Positions 33,900-42,207 of a DNA stretch of 64,000 nt are shown here, piece by piece. The first letter of the stretch is position 1; every line of letters starts with the position of its first letter. Position numbers and translations under genes: made by a program. The notes beneath the pieces are model-generated. The model searched no databases. It was not told the origin of the DNA and saw only the letters and a list, made by a program, of their open reading frames with translations. Source of the stretch: Phytoactinopolyspora limicola (GTDB lineage Bacteria > Actinomycetota > Actinomycetes > Jiangellales > Jiangellaceae). Where the stretch lies: the NCBI RefSeq assembly GCF_011320225.1, contig NZ_JAAOEN010000001.1, positions 663,652-727,651 on the forward strand. The letters run 5' to 3'.

Positions 33900-35423
33900 A
33901 TGACCGAGCACTACATACCGGATGACCTGCCGGCGAAGATCCAGCACTACATCGGTGGCGAACTGGTCGACAGCCTCTCCGGCAAGACCTTCGACGTCCT
34001 CGACCCCGTCACCAACCAGGTGTACGTGACGGCGGCGGCTGGACAGCGGGAGGACGTCGACCGCGCTGTCGAGGCCGCACGGCATGCCTTCGAGACCGGA
34101 CCATGGCCGGGTATGGTGCCGCGGGAACGGGCCCGGGTGCTGAACCGGATCGCCGACGCCGTGGAGGCGCAAGACGCCCGGCTGGCCGAGATGGAGACCT
34201 TCGACACCGGGCTACCGATCACGCAGGCACTGGGCCAGGCCCGCCGGGCGGCCGAGAATTTCCGGTTCTTCGCCGACCTGATCGTGGCGCAGGCCGATGA
34301 CCTCTATAAGGTTCCGGGGCGCCAGGTCAACTACGTCAACCGCAAACCGGTCGGCGTAGCCGGGCTGATCACCCCGTGGAATACGCCATTCATGCTGGAG
34401 AGCTGGAAGCTCGCGCCGGCGTTGGCCTCGGGGTGCACCGTGGTGCTCAAACCCGCGGAGTTCACCCCGCTGTCGGCCAGCTTGTGGGCTGGTATCTTCC
34501 GCGAGGCGGGACTACCCGACGGGGTGTTCAACCTGGTCAACGGCTATGGCGAGGAGGCCGGCGACGCTCTGGTGCGGCATCCGGACGTCCCGTTGATCTC
34601 CTTCACCGGCGAGACCACAACGGGCCAGGTGATCTACCGCAATTGCGCCACGCACCTCAAAGGGATGTCGATGGAGCTGGGCGGGAAATCGCCGGCGGTG
34701 GTGTTCGCCGACGCCGATCTCGACGCGGCCATCGACTCCACTCTTTTCGGAGTGTTCTCGCTCAACGGGGAACGGTGCACCGCCGGTAGCCGGATCCTGG
34801 TGGAACGCGCGGTCTACGACGAGTTCTGCCAGCGGTACGCCGCCCGGGCCCGGAACATCGTCGTCGGCGATCCACATGATCCGAAAACCGAGGTCGGCGC
34901 CCTCGTGCATCCTGAGCATTACGAGAAGGTGATGCGGTACGTCGAACTCGGGAAACAGGAGGGTCGCTTGCTGGCCGGCGGTGGCCGCCCGGAGGGCTTG
35001 GAGCATGGCAACTACGTCGCGCCCACCGTCTTCGCCGACGTTCCGGCCGACGCGCGGATCTTCCAGGAGGAGATCTTCGGCCCGGTTGTGGCGATCACCC
35101 CGTTCGACACCGACGAGCAGGCGCTGACGCTGGCCAACGGGGTCAAGTACGGCCTGGCGGCCTACATCTGGACGACCGACCTGGCCCGGGCGCACACCTT
35201 CGCGCAGCGAGTGGAGGCCGGCATGGTGTGGCTGAACTCGCACAACGTGCGTGACCTGCGGACCCCGTTCGGTGGGGTCAAGGCGTCCGGGCTCGGGCAT
35301 GAGGGCGGCTACCGCTCGATCGACTTCTACACCGATCAGCAGGCGGTGCACATCACGCTTGGTGACGTGCACACCGCCCGCTTCGGTGCCGGGCCGGGCG
35401 ACGGCGAGCGTCCTTCCACCTGA
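33900..35423 (+). CDS. hpaE: 5-carboxymethyl-2-hydroxymuconate semialdehyde dehydrogenase
   Basis: This 507-residue aldehyde dehydrogenase oxidises the ring-fission aldehyde of homoprotocatechuate to 5-carboxymethyl-2-hydroxymuconate with NAD. Catalytic Cys is in NGERCTAGSRI and Glu in MELGGKSPA. The NAD segment is FTGETTTGQ, and the HpaE-like C-terminus is NSHNVRDLRTPFGGVKASG. The ATG at 33900 follows AGAAGGG; an upstream TTG is less likely. The assignment rests on family resemblance and on the HpaD gene 33 bp downstream. It is distinct from the aldehyde dehydrogenase at 28961. Confidence 0.88.
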   Translation: MTEHYIPDDLPAKIQHYIGGELVDSLSGKTFDVLDPVTNQVYVTAAAGQREDVDRAVEAARHAFETGPWPGMVPRERARVLNRIADAVEAQDARLAEMETFDTGLPITQALGQARRAAENFRFFADLIVAQADDLYKVPGRQVNYVNRKPVGVAGLITPWNTPFMLESWKLAPALASGCTVVLKPAEFTPLSASLWAGIFREAGLPDGVFNLVNGYGEEAGDALVRHPDVPLISFTGETTTGQVIYRNCATHLKGMSMELGGKSPAVVFADADLDAAIDSTLFGVFSLNGERCTAGSRILVERAVYDEFCQRYAARARNIVVGDPHDPKTEVGALVHPEHYEKVMRYVELGKQEGRLLAGGGRPEGLEHGNYVAPTVFADVPADARIFQEEIFGPVVAITPFDTDEQALTLANGVKYGLAAYIWTTDLARAHTFAQRVEAGMVWLNSHNVRDLRTPFGGVKASGLGHEGGYRSIDFYTDQQAVHITLGDVHTARFGAGPGDGERPST

Positions 35424-35456
35424 TTACGGCACGAGCACATCGCCAGAGAGGTTCTC

Positions 35457-36533
35457 ATGACAGACGCGACATCCATTAGGCCCACGGTCCCGCCGCCGGA
35501 CGTCATCCGGTGTGCCTACGTGGAGTTCATCGTCAGCGACCTGGCCGCCAGCCGCGAGTTCTATGTGGACGTGCTCGGCCTCGTCGTGACCCACGAAGAC
35601 GCCGACGCGTTGTACCTGCGGGCGTTCGAGGAGTATCTGCACCATTCGATCGTCCTGCGCAAGGGACCGGTGCCGGCGCTGAGTGTGCTGGCCTACCGGG
35701 TACGTAGTGCCGCTGAGCTCGACGTCGCCGAGGAGTACTACCGCCAGTTGGGCGTCAGGGTGGAACGTCGCGCGGCAGGGGCCATCCGGGGCATCGGCGA
35801 GGCGGTGCGGATCGAGGATCCGCTGGGGTTCCCGATCGAGTTCTTCTACGACGCCGAACACCGGGAGCGTTTCACCCAGCGTTACGACGCACACGGCGCC
35901 GGTGCTATCGCGCGGCTGGACCACTTCAACGTCAACACACCGGATGTCCCGGCGGCTAGGGCGTATTACGAGGGTCTCGGGTTCCGGGTGTCGGAGGACA
36001 TCAAGGACGACGAGGGGACGGTTTATGCCGCGTGGCTGTTCCGTAAGCCGACCGTGCACGACATCGCGCTGACCGGCGGTGATGGGCCGCGGCTGCACCA
36101 TGTCGCGTTCGCGACCCACGAGCGTCACCAGATTCTGCACATCTGCGATCACCTCGGTGCGCTGCGGCGATCGGACATGATCGAGCGGGGTCCGGGCCGG
36201 CACGGGGTGTCCAACGCCTTCTATCTGTATCTGCGCGACCCGGACGGGCACCGAATCGAGATCTACAGCCATGACTATTACACCGGGGATCCGGACAACC
36301 CGGTGATCTCCTGGGACGTCCATGACAACCAGCGTCGAGATTGGTGGGGCAACCCCGTCGTGCCGAGCTGGTACACCGACGCGTCGCTGGTGCTCGACTT
36401 GGATGGCAACGTCAAGGAGACCGTGGAGCGGACCGACTCGAAGGAGATGGACGTCACTATCGGCGCCGACGGGTTCTCCTACACCCGCAAGAACGACACC
36501 GAGCAGGGGTTCAAGCTCGGCACCCAGGTCTGA
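35457..36533 (+). CDS. hpaD: 3,4-dihydroxyphenylacetate 2,3-dioxygenase (extradiol, type I)
   Basis: This 358-residue vicinal-oxygen-chelate dioxygenase opens the ring of homoprotocatechuate next to the hydroxyls. The metal triad is intact: His156 (RLDHFNV), His215 (LHHVAF) and Glu268 (RIEIYSHDYY). These are one off the numbers of the Brevibacterium fuscum enzyme (155, 214, 267), so the proteins align almost without gaps. The second-sphere segment GRHGVSNAFYLYLRDPDGH is conserved. Whether it uses Fe or Mn cannot be told. It is the last gene of the operon, which ends in a 96-bp palindrome 7 bp after the stop. Confidence 0.95.
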   Translation: MTDATSIRPTVPPPDVIRCAYVEFIVSDLAASREFYVDVLGLVVTHEDADALYLRAFEEYLHHSIVLRKGPVPALSVLAYRVRSAAELDVAEEYYRQLGVRVERRAAGAIRGIGEAVRIEDPLGFPIEFFYDAEHRERFTQRYDAHGAGAIARLDHFNVNTPDVPAARAYYEGLGFRVSEDIKDDEGTVYAAWLFRKPTVHDIALTGGDGPRLHHVAFATHERHQILHICDHLGALRRSDMIERGPGRHGVSNAFYLYLRDPDGHRIEIYSHDYYTGDPDNPVISWDVHDNQRRDWWGNPVVPSWYTDASLVLDLDGNVKETVERTDSKEMDVTIGADGFSYTRKNDTEQGFKLGTQV

Positions 36534-36539
36534 CCCGCC

Positions 36540-36635
36540 CCTCCCTGTCTCCCTCCCTCCCGTGATCATTGGCTTTTAGCTACCGGATCCGGTAGCTAAA
36601 AGCCAATGATCACGGGAGGGAGGGAGACAGGGAGG
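36540..36635. repeat. 96-bp perfect palindrome filling a convergent gap
   Basis: Bases 36540-36587 are the exact reverse complement of 36588-36635. From outside inward the arm has CCTCCCTGTCTCCCTCCCTC, then CCGTGATCATTGGC, then TTTTAGCTACCGGA; the centre is CCGGATCCGG. It occupies nearly all of the 105-bp gap between hpaD (+) and the GNAT gene (-), so it could end both transcripts. Its inner part matches the palindrome at 63549-63616 except for AG versus GA, changed symmetrically on both arms. Confidence 0.97.
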
Positions 36636-36638
36636 CGA

Positions 36639-37232
36639 TCATGGGAGGAAGGTTGGGCGGGCCATGGTGAGGCCCGACGGATTCTCGTGCAGCACGGTGA
36701 AGCCGAGGTGGCGGTAGAAGCCGATCGCGTTGGTGTTGGTCGCGCCCACACCGAGGTGCACCCCGGTGGCCCCGACGTCGTGCAGCGCGGCCAGCAGACG
36801 GCGCATGAGGATGCGGCCGAAGCCGCGGCCCTGGGTCCGTGGGAGCAGGTCGATGTGCAAGTGTGCCGGGTACTCGGCGACGACGTCGTCCCGCGCCACG
36901 GGTGGCCGGTGGATGAGCCGGGCGAACCGCGCATCGATGGTGTCGTCCGGGAACGAACCCACGGGATACCGCTCGCGTAGCCGCGGCCACCAGCGTGCCT
37001 CGCAGAGCTTCTCGAAACCGCGGGTGTCTCGCGCCCCCAGCACATAGCCGGCGACACCGTCGTCGTCCTCGACCACAAAGGCCAGGTCGGGCTCGAACGC
37101 CAGATATGGCCCGACGTAGATCTCCCCGAGGATGCGCGGATCGGTGAAGGCTGCGCCACCACCCGGGCCGGTCTTCAGGCAGATCTCGTACAGCGTGTCG
37201 TCGTCCCCGCTGCGATAGGGCCGTACCTCCAT
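36639..37232 (-). CDS. GNAT-family N-acetyltransferase
   Basis: This 197-residue acetyltransferase has the acetyl-CoA pyrophosphate loop in LLPRTQGRGFGRILM and the C-terminal strand-helix GATNTNAIGFYRHLGF. The N-terminus (VRPYRSGDDDTLYEICLKT) is typical of a bacterial subgroup related to the acetyltransferase-like domain of O-GlcNAcase. The acetyl acceptor is unknown. It stands alone; its stop TGA is in ATGATCG, 3 bp beyond the 96-bp palindrome. It is on the opposite strand from the aromatic operon and is unlikely to belong to it. Confidence 0.87.
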   Translation of the reverse strand: MEVRPYRSGDDDTLYEICLKTGPGGGAAFTDPRILGEIYVGPYLAFEPDLAFVVEDDDGVAGYVLGARDTRGFEKLCEARWWPRLRERYPVGSFPDDTIDARFARLIHRPPVARDDVVAEYPAHLHIDLLPRTQGRGFGRILMRRLLAALHDVGATGVHLGVGATNTNAIGFYRHLGFTVLHENPSGLTMARPTFLP

Positions 37233-37310
37233 GGCGTCGAACCTATCCAGTTCACTGCGGATCCGAGAAACTCCGTGCTGTCCGCGGTGGTGTTGCGGCC
37301 CGGATGAGAG

Positions 37311-38306
37311 TCATTCATCGCGACGTCGCTCGATGAGGGCGTTCACCAGGCCCGCCGCTGTAGCGGCATCGTCGACGACGATAACGGTTCGCTGCCCGCT
37401 CGTCCGGTCGAGGACGATGGCTGGTCCGCCCCGAAGAACGTAGGCGGAGGCGCCGCGGTACGGGCCGAACGCCGCGATCCGATAGCCGTACCCGCCGAAG
37501 TGCCGCAGCGGATGGATCTCGGCGACCTGAGCGCTGGTGATCTCCTCCAGTGGGGTGCGGAACCGTGGCCACCCCCACCGTCCGGCGACGGTGACCCCGT
37601 GCCGATCGACTGTGACGCGGATCGAGAACATGAACGACGTCAGGAGCGCCAGCACGATGGTAATGATCAGCAGCCACCACTGCCGCGACACGAAGGCCGC
37701 CATTGCCGTCACCGCCACCGCGATCACGAGACCGGCCAGCGTTGCGCTGCCGGCAGCCACCGAGCGGTTCCAGCTCACTAGCTCGGAGCCGTCGATGGTG
37801 AGGTGGGGAGCCGATCCGGCCGGTGCCGGTGCCGGCCGCCTCCAGCGTGGTATCACGACGACGGCGACGACGGCCGCCAGGGCCGCGACGGCGATCCCAC
37901 CCACGATGGCCCATGGGGTGATGGTGGCGTCGGCTGCATCCGCGAGTCCTCGCTGGTGCCCGACGAGGCCAACCATGAGTGCGGTGACGAAGCCCGCCGT
38001 GCCGCTGGCGGTGCCGGCCGCCGTGCGCACGATCGTCGGCTCGGTCCGCCCTGCCGCGCAGAGAGCGAGACCCAGGATCGCGAACACCACGCAGAAGCCG
38101 ATGAGTGTCAGTGCGACGCCAGTGACACTGGAGAATCCGTCCGCGCCGCCGGTGCCCCAATGGGTGGCCACCCGGTTGGGGAGGTCGTCGCGCCAGCTCA
38201 GCACGGTTAGTGCGCCCACGACGCCGATGACGGCCGGCAGGACTCCCGTGGCCAGGACGATGCGTCCGGTGGGGCGGGGCCGGCCGGCGGTTGCCGTGTC
38301 TGTCAT
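37311..38306 (-). CDS. DUF1648-type membrane protein
   Basis: This 331-residue integral membrane protein has about six predicted segments. The N-terminal part (LPNRVATHWGTGGADGFSS after the first helix) matches DUF1648, found in SdpI-like immunity and sensor proteins. The C-terminal 110 residues form a soluble PH-like domain with RVTVDRHGVTVAGRWGWPRF and PLRHFGGYGYRIAAFG. GGAGG precedes the ATG. The YtrA-type regulator gene lies 131 bp upstream on the same strand, a pairing common in actinobacteria. The function is unknown; envelope stress or peptide immunity is possible. Confidence 0.72.
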   Translation of the reverse strand: MTDTATAGRPRPTGRIVLATGVLPAVIGVVGALTVLSWRDDLPNRVATHWGTGGADGFSSVTGVALTLIGFCVVFAILGLALCAAGRTEPTIVRTAAGTASGTAGFVTALMVGLVGHQRGLADAADATITPWAIVGGIAVAALAAVVAVVVIPRWRRPAPAPAGSAPHLTIDGSELVSWNRSVAAGSATLAGLVIAVAVTAMAAFVSRQWWLLIITIVLALLTSFMFSIRVTVDRHGVTVAGRWGWPRFRTPLEEITSAQVAEIHPLRHFGGYGYRIAAFGPYRGASAYVLRGGPAIVLDRTSGQRTVIVVDDAATAAGLVNALIERRRDE

Positions 38307-38437
38307 GGTCGTCCTCCGTGTGAAGCGATGTGCGGTGTTGGTCCGGATGATGGGTGGGCAGAAACCCGATGTGATGGCTGGTTGACGTGGCTGGCGGGTC
38401 AGTCGGGTTGACCTGAGGGGGCCGCCTGGGGCGTCGG

Positions 38438-38815
38438 TCAGGTGGGGGCGTCACCGAGCTGCGCGTGGTACTCGTGGTCGATCATGGTGGTGAGGCTGTC
38501 CATCCCGATGCCGAGCCGGCGGGCTCGGTCGACGGCATGTCGGATCGCCTCCTGGAGCTCGGCCAGCCCGCTGCCGGCGTGTTGGGTGACGACGGCTCCA
38601 CGCCCGCGCCGTAGCTCGATGAGTCCTTCGTCCCGCAGCACTTGGTAGCTGCGGAGCGCGGTGTGCATGTTGACGCCGAGCGACTGTGCCAGCTCCCGTG
38701 CTCCGGGTAGGCGCTGACCAGGGCTGATCTCCCCGCGTGCGGCGGCGCCGCGGATCGCCGCGGCGAGCTGGGCGAACAGCGGTTCCGTCGACGTAGGGTC
38801 CAGCCGGATCAACAT
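38438..38815 (-). CDS. GntR-family regulator, YtrA subfamily
   Basis: This 125-residue short GntR protein consists of a winged helix (LAAAIRGAAARGEISPGQRL, then SLGVNMHTALRSYQVLRDEGLI) and a two-helix dimer tail (residues about 75-125). The lack of a large ligand domain is typical of YtrA regulators that control membrane protein or ABC operons. The promoter contains a perfect dyad TTGTTCTA-N7-TAGAACAA, and the start codon lies about 6 bases after the -10, so the message may be leaderless. It probably represses itself and the DUF1648 gene downstream. Confidence 0.9.
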   Translation of the reverse strand: MLIRLDPTSTEPLFAQLAAAIRGAAARGEISPGQRLPGARELAQSLGVNMHTALRSYQVLRDEGLIELRRGRGAVVTQHAGSGLAELQEAIRHAVDRARRLGIGMDSLTTMIDHEYHAQLGDAPT

Positions 38816-38821
38816 AGGGCG

Positions 38822-38850
38822 AGTCTATTGTTCTAGTTCTAATAGAACAA
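38822..38850 (-). promoter_or_regulatory. YtrA-type operator and promoter, probably leaderless
   Basis: On the minus strand TTGTTC (38845-38850) and TAGACT (38822-38827) are separated by 17 bp. The perfect inverted repeat TTGTTCTA/TAGAACAA (38828-38835 and 38843-38850) fills the space. The ATG at 38815 begins 6 bases after the -10, leaving no room for a ribosome site. Confidence 0.7.
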
Positions 38851-38918
38851 ATTCCGCCGGAAAGAATCGTATCGGCCCGGTGGGTAGACGGCGCCGCGCG
38901 TTGCGGTACCGTCTCGTC

Positions 38919-41015
38919 ATGGTTGATCTCGACCGCCCGTCGCCGCCGGTCGCTAAACGCGTGCCCCATACCCGTGACGTTCACGACGATCCCGTCGCCG
39001 ACGAATACGCCTGGTTGTTGAACCGGGACGATCCGGACACCATCGCGTACCTTGAGGCGGAGAACGCCTACACCGAGGTCATGACCGCGCACACGAAGGC
39101 GCTACAGGGTGAGATCTTCGACGAGATCAAGGCCAGGACCCTCGAGACCGACCTGTCCGTCCCGTCCAGGCGCGGCGACTGGTGGTACTACACCCGCACC
39201 GTCGAGGGCCAGCAGTACCCACTCCATTGCCGGGCTCGAACCGAACCACCACTACCAGCCGATCCGGCCGACCCCCTTGATCCGCCGGCCGACGAGCAGG
39301 TGCTGCTCGATCAGAACGAGCTGGCTGGAGACTCCTCGTACTTCGCCCTAGGCGCACTCGACGTCAGCCCCGACGGACGCCTCCTGATCTTCTCCACCGA
39401 TTACGACGGCGGCGAGAAGTACACCCTCCGGGTCAAAGACCTGGTCAGCGGGGCCGTCTTGGCAGACGAGATCCCCGGCACCTATTACAGCACCGCATGG
39501 TCGGCCGACGGCTCCACCGTGTTCTACACCACCGTCGACGACGCCATGCGCCCGTACCGGGTGTGGCGACACCGCCTCGGCACGGCACCTGCGGACGACG
39601 AGATCGTGCACCAGGAGGACGACGAGCGTTTCTTCGCTGGGGTGGGGCTCACCCGCAGCGACACCTACCTCGTCATCTCCGTCGACAGCCAGGTCACCAG
39701 CGAGGTACGGGTCCTCGAGGCGGATACGCCGGGTGGTGAGTTCCGCATCGTGGAGCCCCGCCGGCAGGGTGTCGAGTATTCGGTCGACCACTCCGGTGAC
39801 TATTTCTACATCGTGCACAACGACGGTGCCGCGGACTTCGAGCTGGCCCGGGTGCCCGTAGCATCGCCGGGACGGGCCCATTGGCAACCGGTCCTTCCGC
39901 ACCGGCCCGGTACCCGAATCGTCGACGCCGATTGTTTCGCCGATCACGTTGTTGTCTCACTACGCCGGGACGGCAGCACCGGCCTACACGTCATCCCCCT
40001 GGAGAACGGCACCCCCGGGGTGGGCGCCGACATCACCTTCCCGGAGGAAGTGCGCACCGTCCGGGCTGGGCGTAACCCAGAGTTCCGCACGTCGACGTTT
40101 CGGCTGGGCTATACGTCGCTGGCCACTCCAGGGTCGGTGTTCGACTACAACGTCGACACCCGTGAGCTGACGTTGCGCAAACGTGAGCCGGTGCTGGGCG
40201 ACTTCGACCCGGATCGCTACGAGACGGTCCGCGACTGGGCGACGGCGGACGACGGCACCCGGATCCCACTCTCCATCGTGCGCCGGCGGGACACCCCAGC
40301 CAACGGCACCGCGCCATGTGTGCTGTACGGCTACGGCTCCTACGAGAGTTCGATGGACCCGTGGTTCTCCATCCCCCGGCTCTCCCTGCTGGACCGCGGT
40401 TTCGTTTTCGCCATCGCCCACGTACGCGGTGGCGGCGAGATGGGTCGCGCCTGGTATGACAACGGCAAGATGTTGACGAAAAAGAACACGTTCACCGACT
40501 TCGTCGCCTGCGCTGAGCACCTCGTCAAGGCCGGCTGGACGGCCCGGGACCGACTGGTCGGCCGGGGTGGAAGTGCGGGTGGTCTGCTCATCGGGGCGGT
40601 GGCGAATCTTGCCCCGGACACGTTCGCCGGGCTGGTCGGTGAGGTGCCCTTCGTCGATCCCCTGAACACCATCCTCGACCCCTCGCTCCCGCTTACCGTC
40701 ATCGAGTGGGAGGAATGGGGCAACCCGGTGGAGTCCGCCGAGGTCTACCGGTACATGAAGTCCTACTCGCCGTACGAGAACGTCGCCGCTCACCCGTACC
40801 CGGCGATCCTCGCTACGGCCGGGCTGAACGACCCCCGTGTCGGGTATCACGAGCCGGCCAAATGGGTGGCCCGACTACGTACTACCGCCACTAGTACCCG
40901 TCCGATCCTGTTGAAGACGGAGTTGGGTGCGGGGCATCGCGGACCGTCCGGTCGCTACGATGCGTGGCGGGATGAAGCGTTCACGCTTGCTTTCATCATT
41001 GACACGGTCGCTTGA
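38919..41015 (+). CDS. Oligopeptidase B-type prolyl oligopeptidase (S9A)
   Basis: This 698-residue serine peptidase has an N-terminal seven-bladed propeller (about residues 70-400) and a C-terminal alpha/beta-hydrolase domain. Catalytic Ser552 is in GRGGSAGGLL, Asp in TAGLNDPRVGYHEP and His in GAGHRGPSGRYD. The approach sequence VLYGYGSYESSMDPWF and AHVRGGGEMGR are typical of oligopeptidase B, which cuts small peptides after Arg or Lys in the cytoplasm. ATG 38919 is preferred over the in-frame GTG at 38880, since homologues begin close to VDLDRPSPPVAKR. The gene stands alone. Confidence 0.93.
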   Translation: MVDLDRPSPPVAKRVPHTRDVHDDPVADEYAWLLNRDDPDTIAYLEAENAYTEVMTAHTKALQGEIFDEIKARTLETDLSVPSRRGDWWYYTRTVEGQQYPLHCRARTEPPLPADPADPLDPPADEQVLLDQNELAGDSSYFALGALDVSPDGRLLIFSTDYDGGEKYTLRVKDLVSGAVLADEIPGTYYSTAWSADGSTVFYTTVDDAMRPYRVWRHRLGTAPADDEIVHQEDDERFFAGVGLTRSDTYLVISVDSQVTSEVRVLEADTPGGEFRIVEPRRQGVEYSVDHSGDYFYIVHNDGAADFELARVPVASPGRAHWQPVLPHRPGTRIVDADCFADHVVVSLRRDGSTGLHVIPLENGTPGVGADITFPEEVRTVRAGRNPEFRTSTFRLGYTSLATPGSVFDYNVDTRELTLRKREPVLGDFDPDRYETVRDWATADDGTRIPLSIVRRRDTPANGTAPCVLYGYGSYESSMDPWFSIPRLSLLDRGFVFAIAHVRGGGEMGRAWYDNGKMLTKKNTFTDFVACAEHLVKAGWTARDRLVGRGGSAGGLLIGAVANLAPDTFAGLVGEVPFVDPLNTILDPSLPLTVIEWEEWGNPVESAEVYRYMKSYSPYENVAAHPYPAILATAGLNDPRVGYHEPAKWVARLRTTATSTRPILLKTELGAGHRGPSGRYDAWRDEAFTLAFIIDTVA

Positions 41016-41056
41016 TCCCCCTTGCTTATATGTGGATTTTCGGAATGATGTACTAC

Positions 41057-41075
41057 GCCCGCTGACGAGGCGGGC
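41057..41075 (+). terminator. Small GC hairpin after oligopeptidase B
   Basis: GCCCGC pairs with GCGGGC across 7 bases, 42 bp after the stop. There is no T-tract, so it may be a weak terminator or only mRNA structure. Confidence 0.4.
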
Positions 41076-41098
41076 TAACTACGTCATGGGGAGCCCAC

Positions 41099-41698
41099 GT
41101 GTCCAATTCGTTCGATATCAAGTCGCTGCCGCTGGCGCGGCAGATCGCGCTGCTCGGCGGTTTGCTGCTGTTCATCTCGCTGTTCTTCCCTTGGGTACGC
41201 GCGAGCGCCGACATGGGCGGCTTCGGTTCGGTCAGTGGCAGCGCCAGCGGTTGGGACGGGATCGGGACGCTAGTCGGGATCCTGGTCATCCTGCTGGTCG
41301 CCTGGGAGGCAGCGCGCCTGCTCGGGGTGACGAGCCAGGTCAAGATCAACGCGGATCTCGTGACGGCCGGTCTCGCGGCGCTGACCGCGCTGTTCGGTCT
41401 GATCCAGTTCATCCGCTCGCTGACGCAGAGCCCGGGAATCCCCGGGGTGAGTGTTGGCCCGCACATCGGCGCGTTCCTCATCCTGATCCTCAGTGCGGCC
41501 CTCGGCTACGCCGCGTTCCTGTCGTACCAGTCGGCCGGCGGATCGGCCGCGCTGCAGAACCTCAAGACGCAGACGGCTGAGGCTGGCCCGGCTGCCCCGC
41601 CCGCGCCGCCCGCTGGTGGCCAGGCCCCGCCGCCTCCTGCGGCTCCGGAGGCGCCGCACGGCGAGGACGACCGTCCGGCAGGTCCGACCCCCAGCTGA
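41099..41698 (+). CDS. Membrane protein with Pro/Ala-rich tail
   Basis: This 199-residue protein of unknown function has about four membrane helices (ALLGGLLLFISLFF, LVGILVILLVAWEAARLL, LVTAGLAALTALFGLI, HIGAFLILILSAALGYAAFL). It ends in a 45-residue cytoplasmic-type tail rich in Pro and Ala (PAAPPAPPAGGQAPPPPAAP). The GTG start follows GGGGAG with suitable spacing. Similar four-helix proteins with low-complexity tails are common in actinobacteria, but no domain is recognised. The stop is the TGA of TGATCC. It has no obvious functional link to its neighbours. Confidence 0.72.
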   Translation: MSNSFDIKSLPLARQIALLGGLLLFISLFFPWVRASADMGGFGSVSGSASGWDGIGTLVGILVILLVAWEAARLLGVTSQVKINADLVTAGLAALTALFGLIQFIRSLTQSPGIPGVSVGPHIGAFLILILSAALGYAAFLSYQSAGGSAALQNLKTQTAEAGPAAPPAPPAGGQAPPPPAAPEAPHGEDDRPAGPTPS

Positions 41699-41793
41699 TC
41701 CCTGACGCCGCCTATGCGGCAACGAATCTTTACCACTCACCTGGGTAACCCTTGCTGCGGGAGATACGTCACGCAGCTGGCAGGTGAGCGCGA

Positions 41794-42207
41794 ATGTCTG
41801 GATCGGTTGATGAACCCAACATCCGTCATGTGCAGTCGACCTCGCAGCTCGTCGCGGACGCGGCCGAGCAGTCGTCCCGCCTCGTACGCGATGAGATCCG
41901 CCTAGCGCTGGCGGAGATGCGCGAGAAGCCCAAGTCCGTGGGTATCGGGCTTGGGCTTTTCGGCACTGCGGGTCTTTTCGCGCTTTACGGTGTCGGAGTA
42001 CTGATCGCCGCGGGTATCTTGGCGCTCGCACTGGTGTTGCCCGCGTGGGCCGCCGCGTTGATCGTCGCCGTTGTTCTTTTCGTGGCGGCGGGGATCGCCG
42101 GTCTCGTCGGCAGGCGGGCGGCACAGCGGGCGAGACCAGTGCCTGAGCAGGCGGTGGAGAACGTCCAGCGGGATATCGAAGAGCTGCGAGAACGGGGGAC
42201 ACGGTGA
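41794..42207 (+). CDS. Phage-holin-family (superfamily III, DUF1469) membrane protein
   Basis: This 137-residue protein has an amphipathic N-terminus (TSQLVADAAEQSSRLVRDEI and RLALAEMREKP), two membrane helices (residues about 50-110) and a charged C-terminal helix. This is the Actinobacteriophage holin superfamily III, which occurs on actinobacterial chromosomes without any phage. It is the first of three overlapping genes with DUF3618 and YihY, a conserved set assumed to act at the cell envelope. No direct function is known. Its stop overlaps the start of the DUF3618 gene. Confidence 0.88.
   Translation: MSGSVDEPNIRHVQSTSQLVADAAEQSSRLVRDEIRLALAEMREKPKSVGIGLGLFGTAGLFALYGVGVLIAAGILALALVLPAWAAALIVAVVLFVAAGIAGLVGRRAAQRARPVPEQAVENVQRDIEELRERGTR

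Noticed and set aside
35424-36569. 381-codon minus-strand open frame opposite hpaD
   Set aside because: HpaD has its full metal triad on the plus strand; the opposite frame is its antisense shadow.
41794-42207. Prophage remnant suggested by the holin-family gene
   Set aside because: This holin superfamily is part of a conserved chromosomal set with DUF3618 and YihY; no other phage gene is present.
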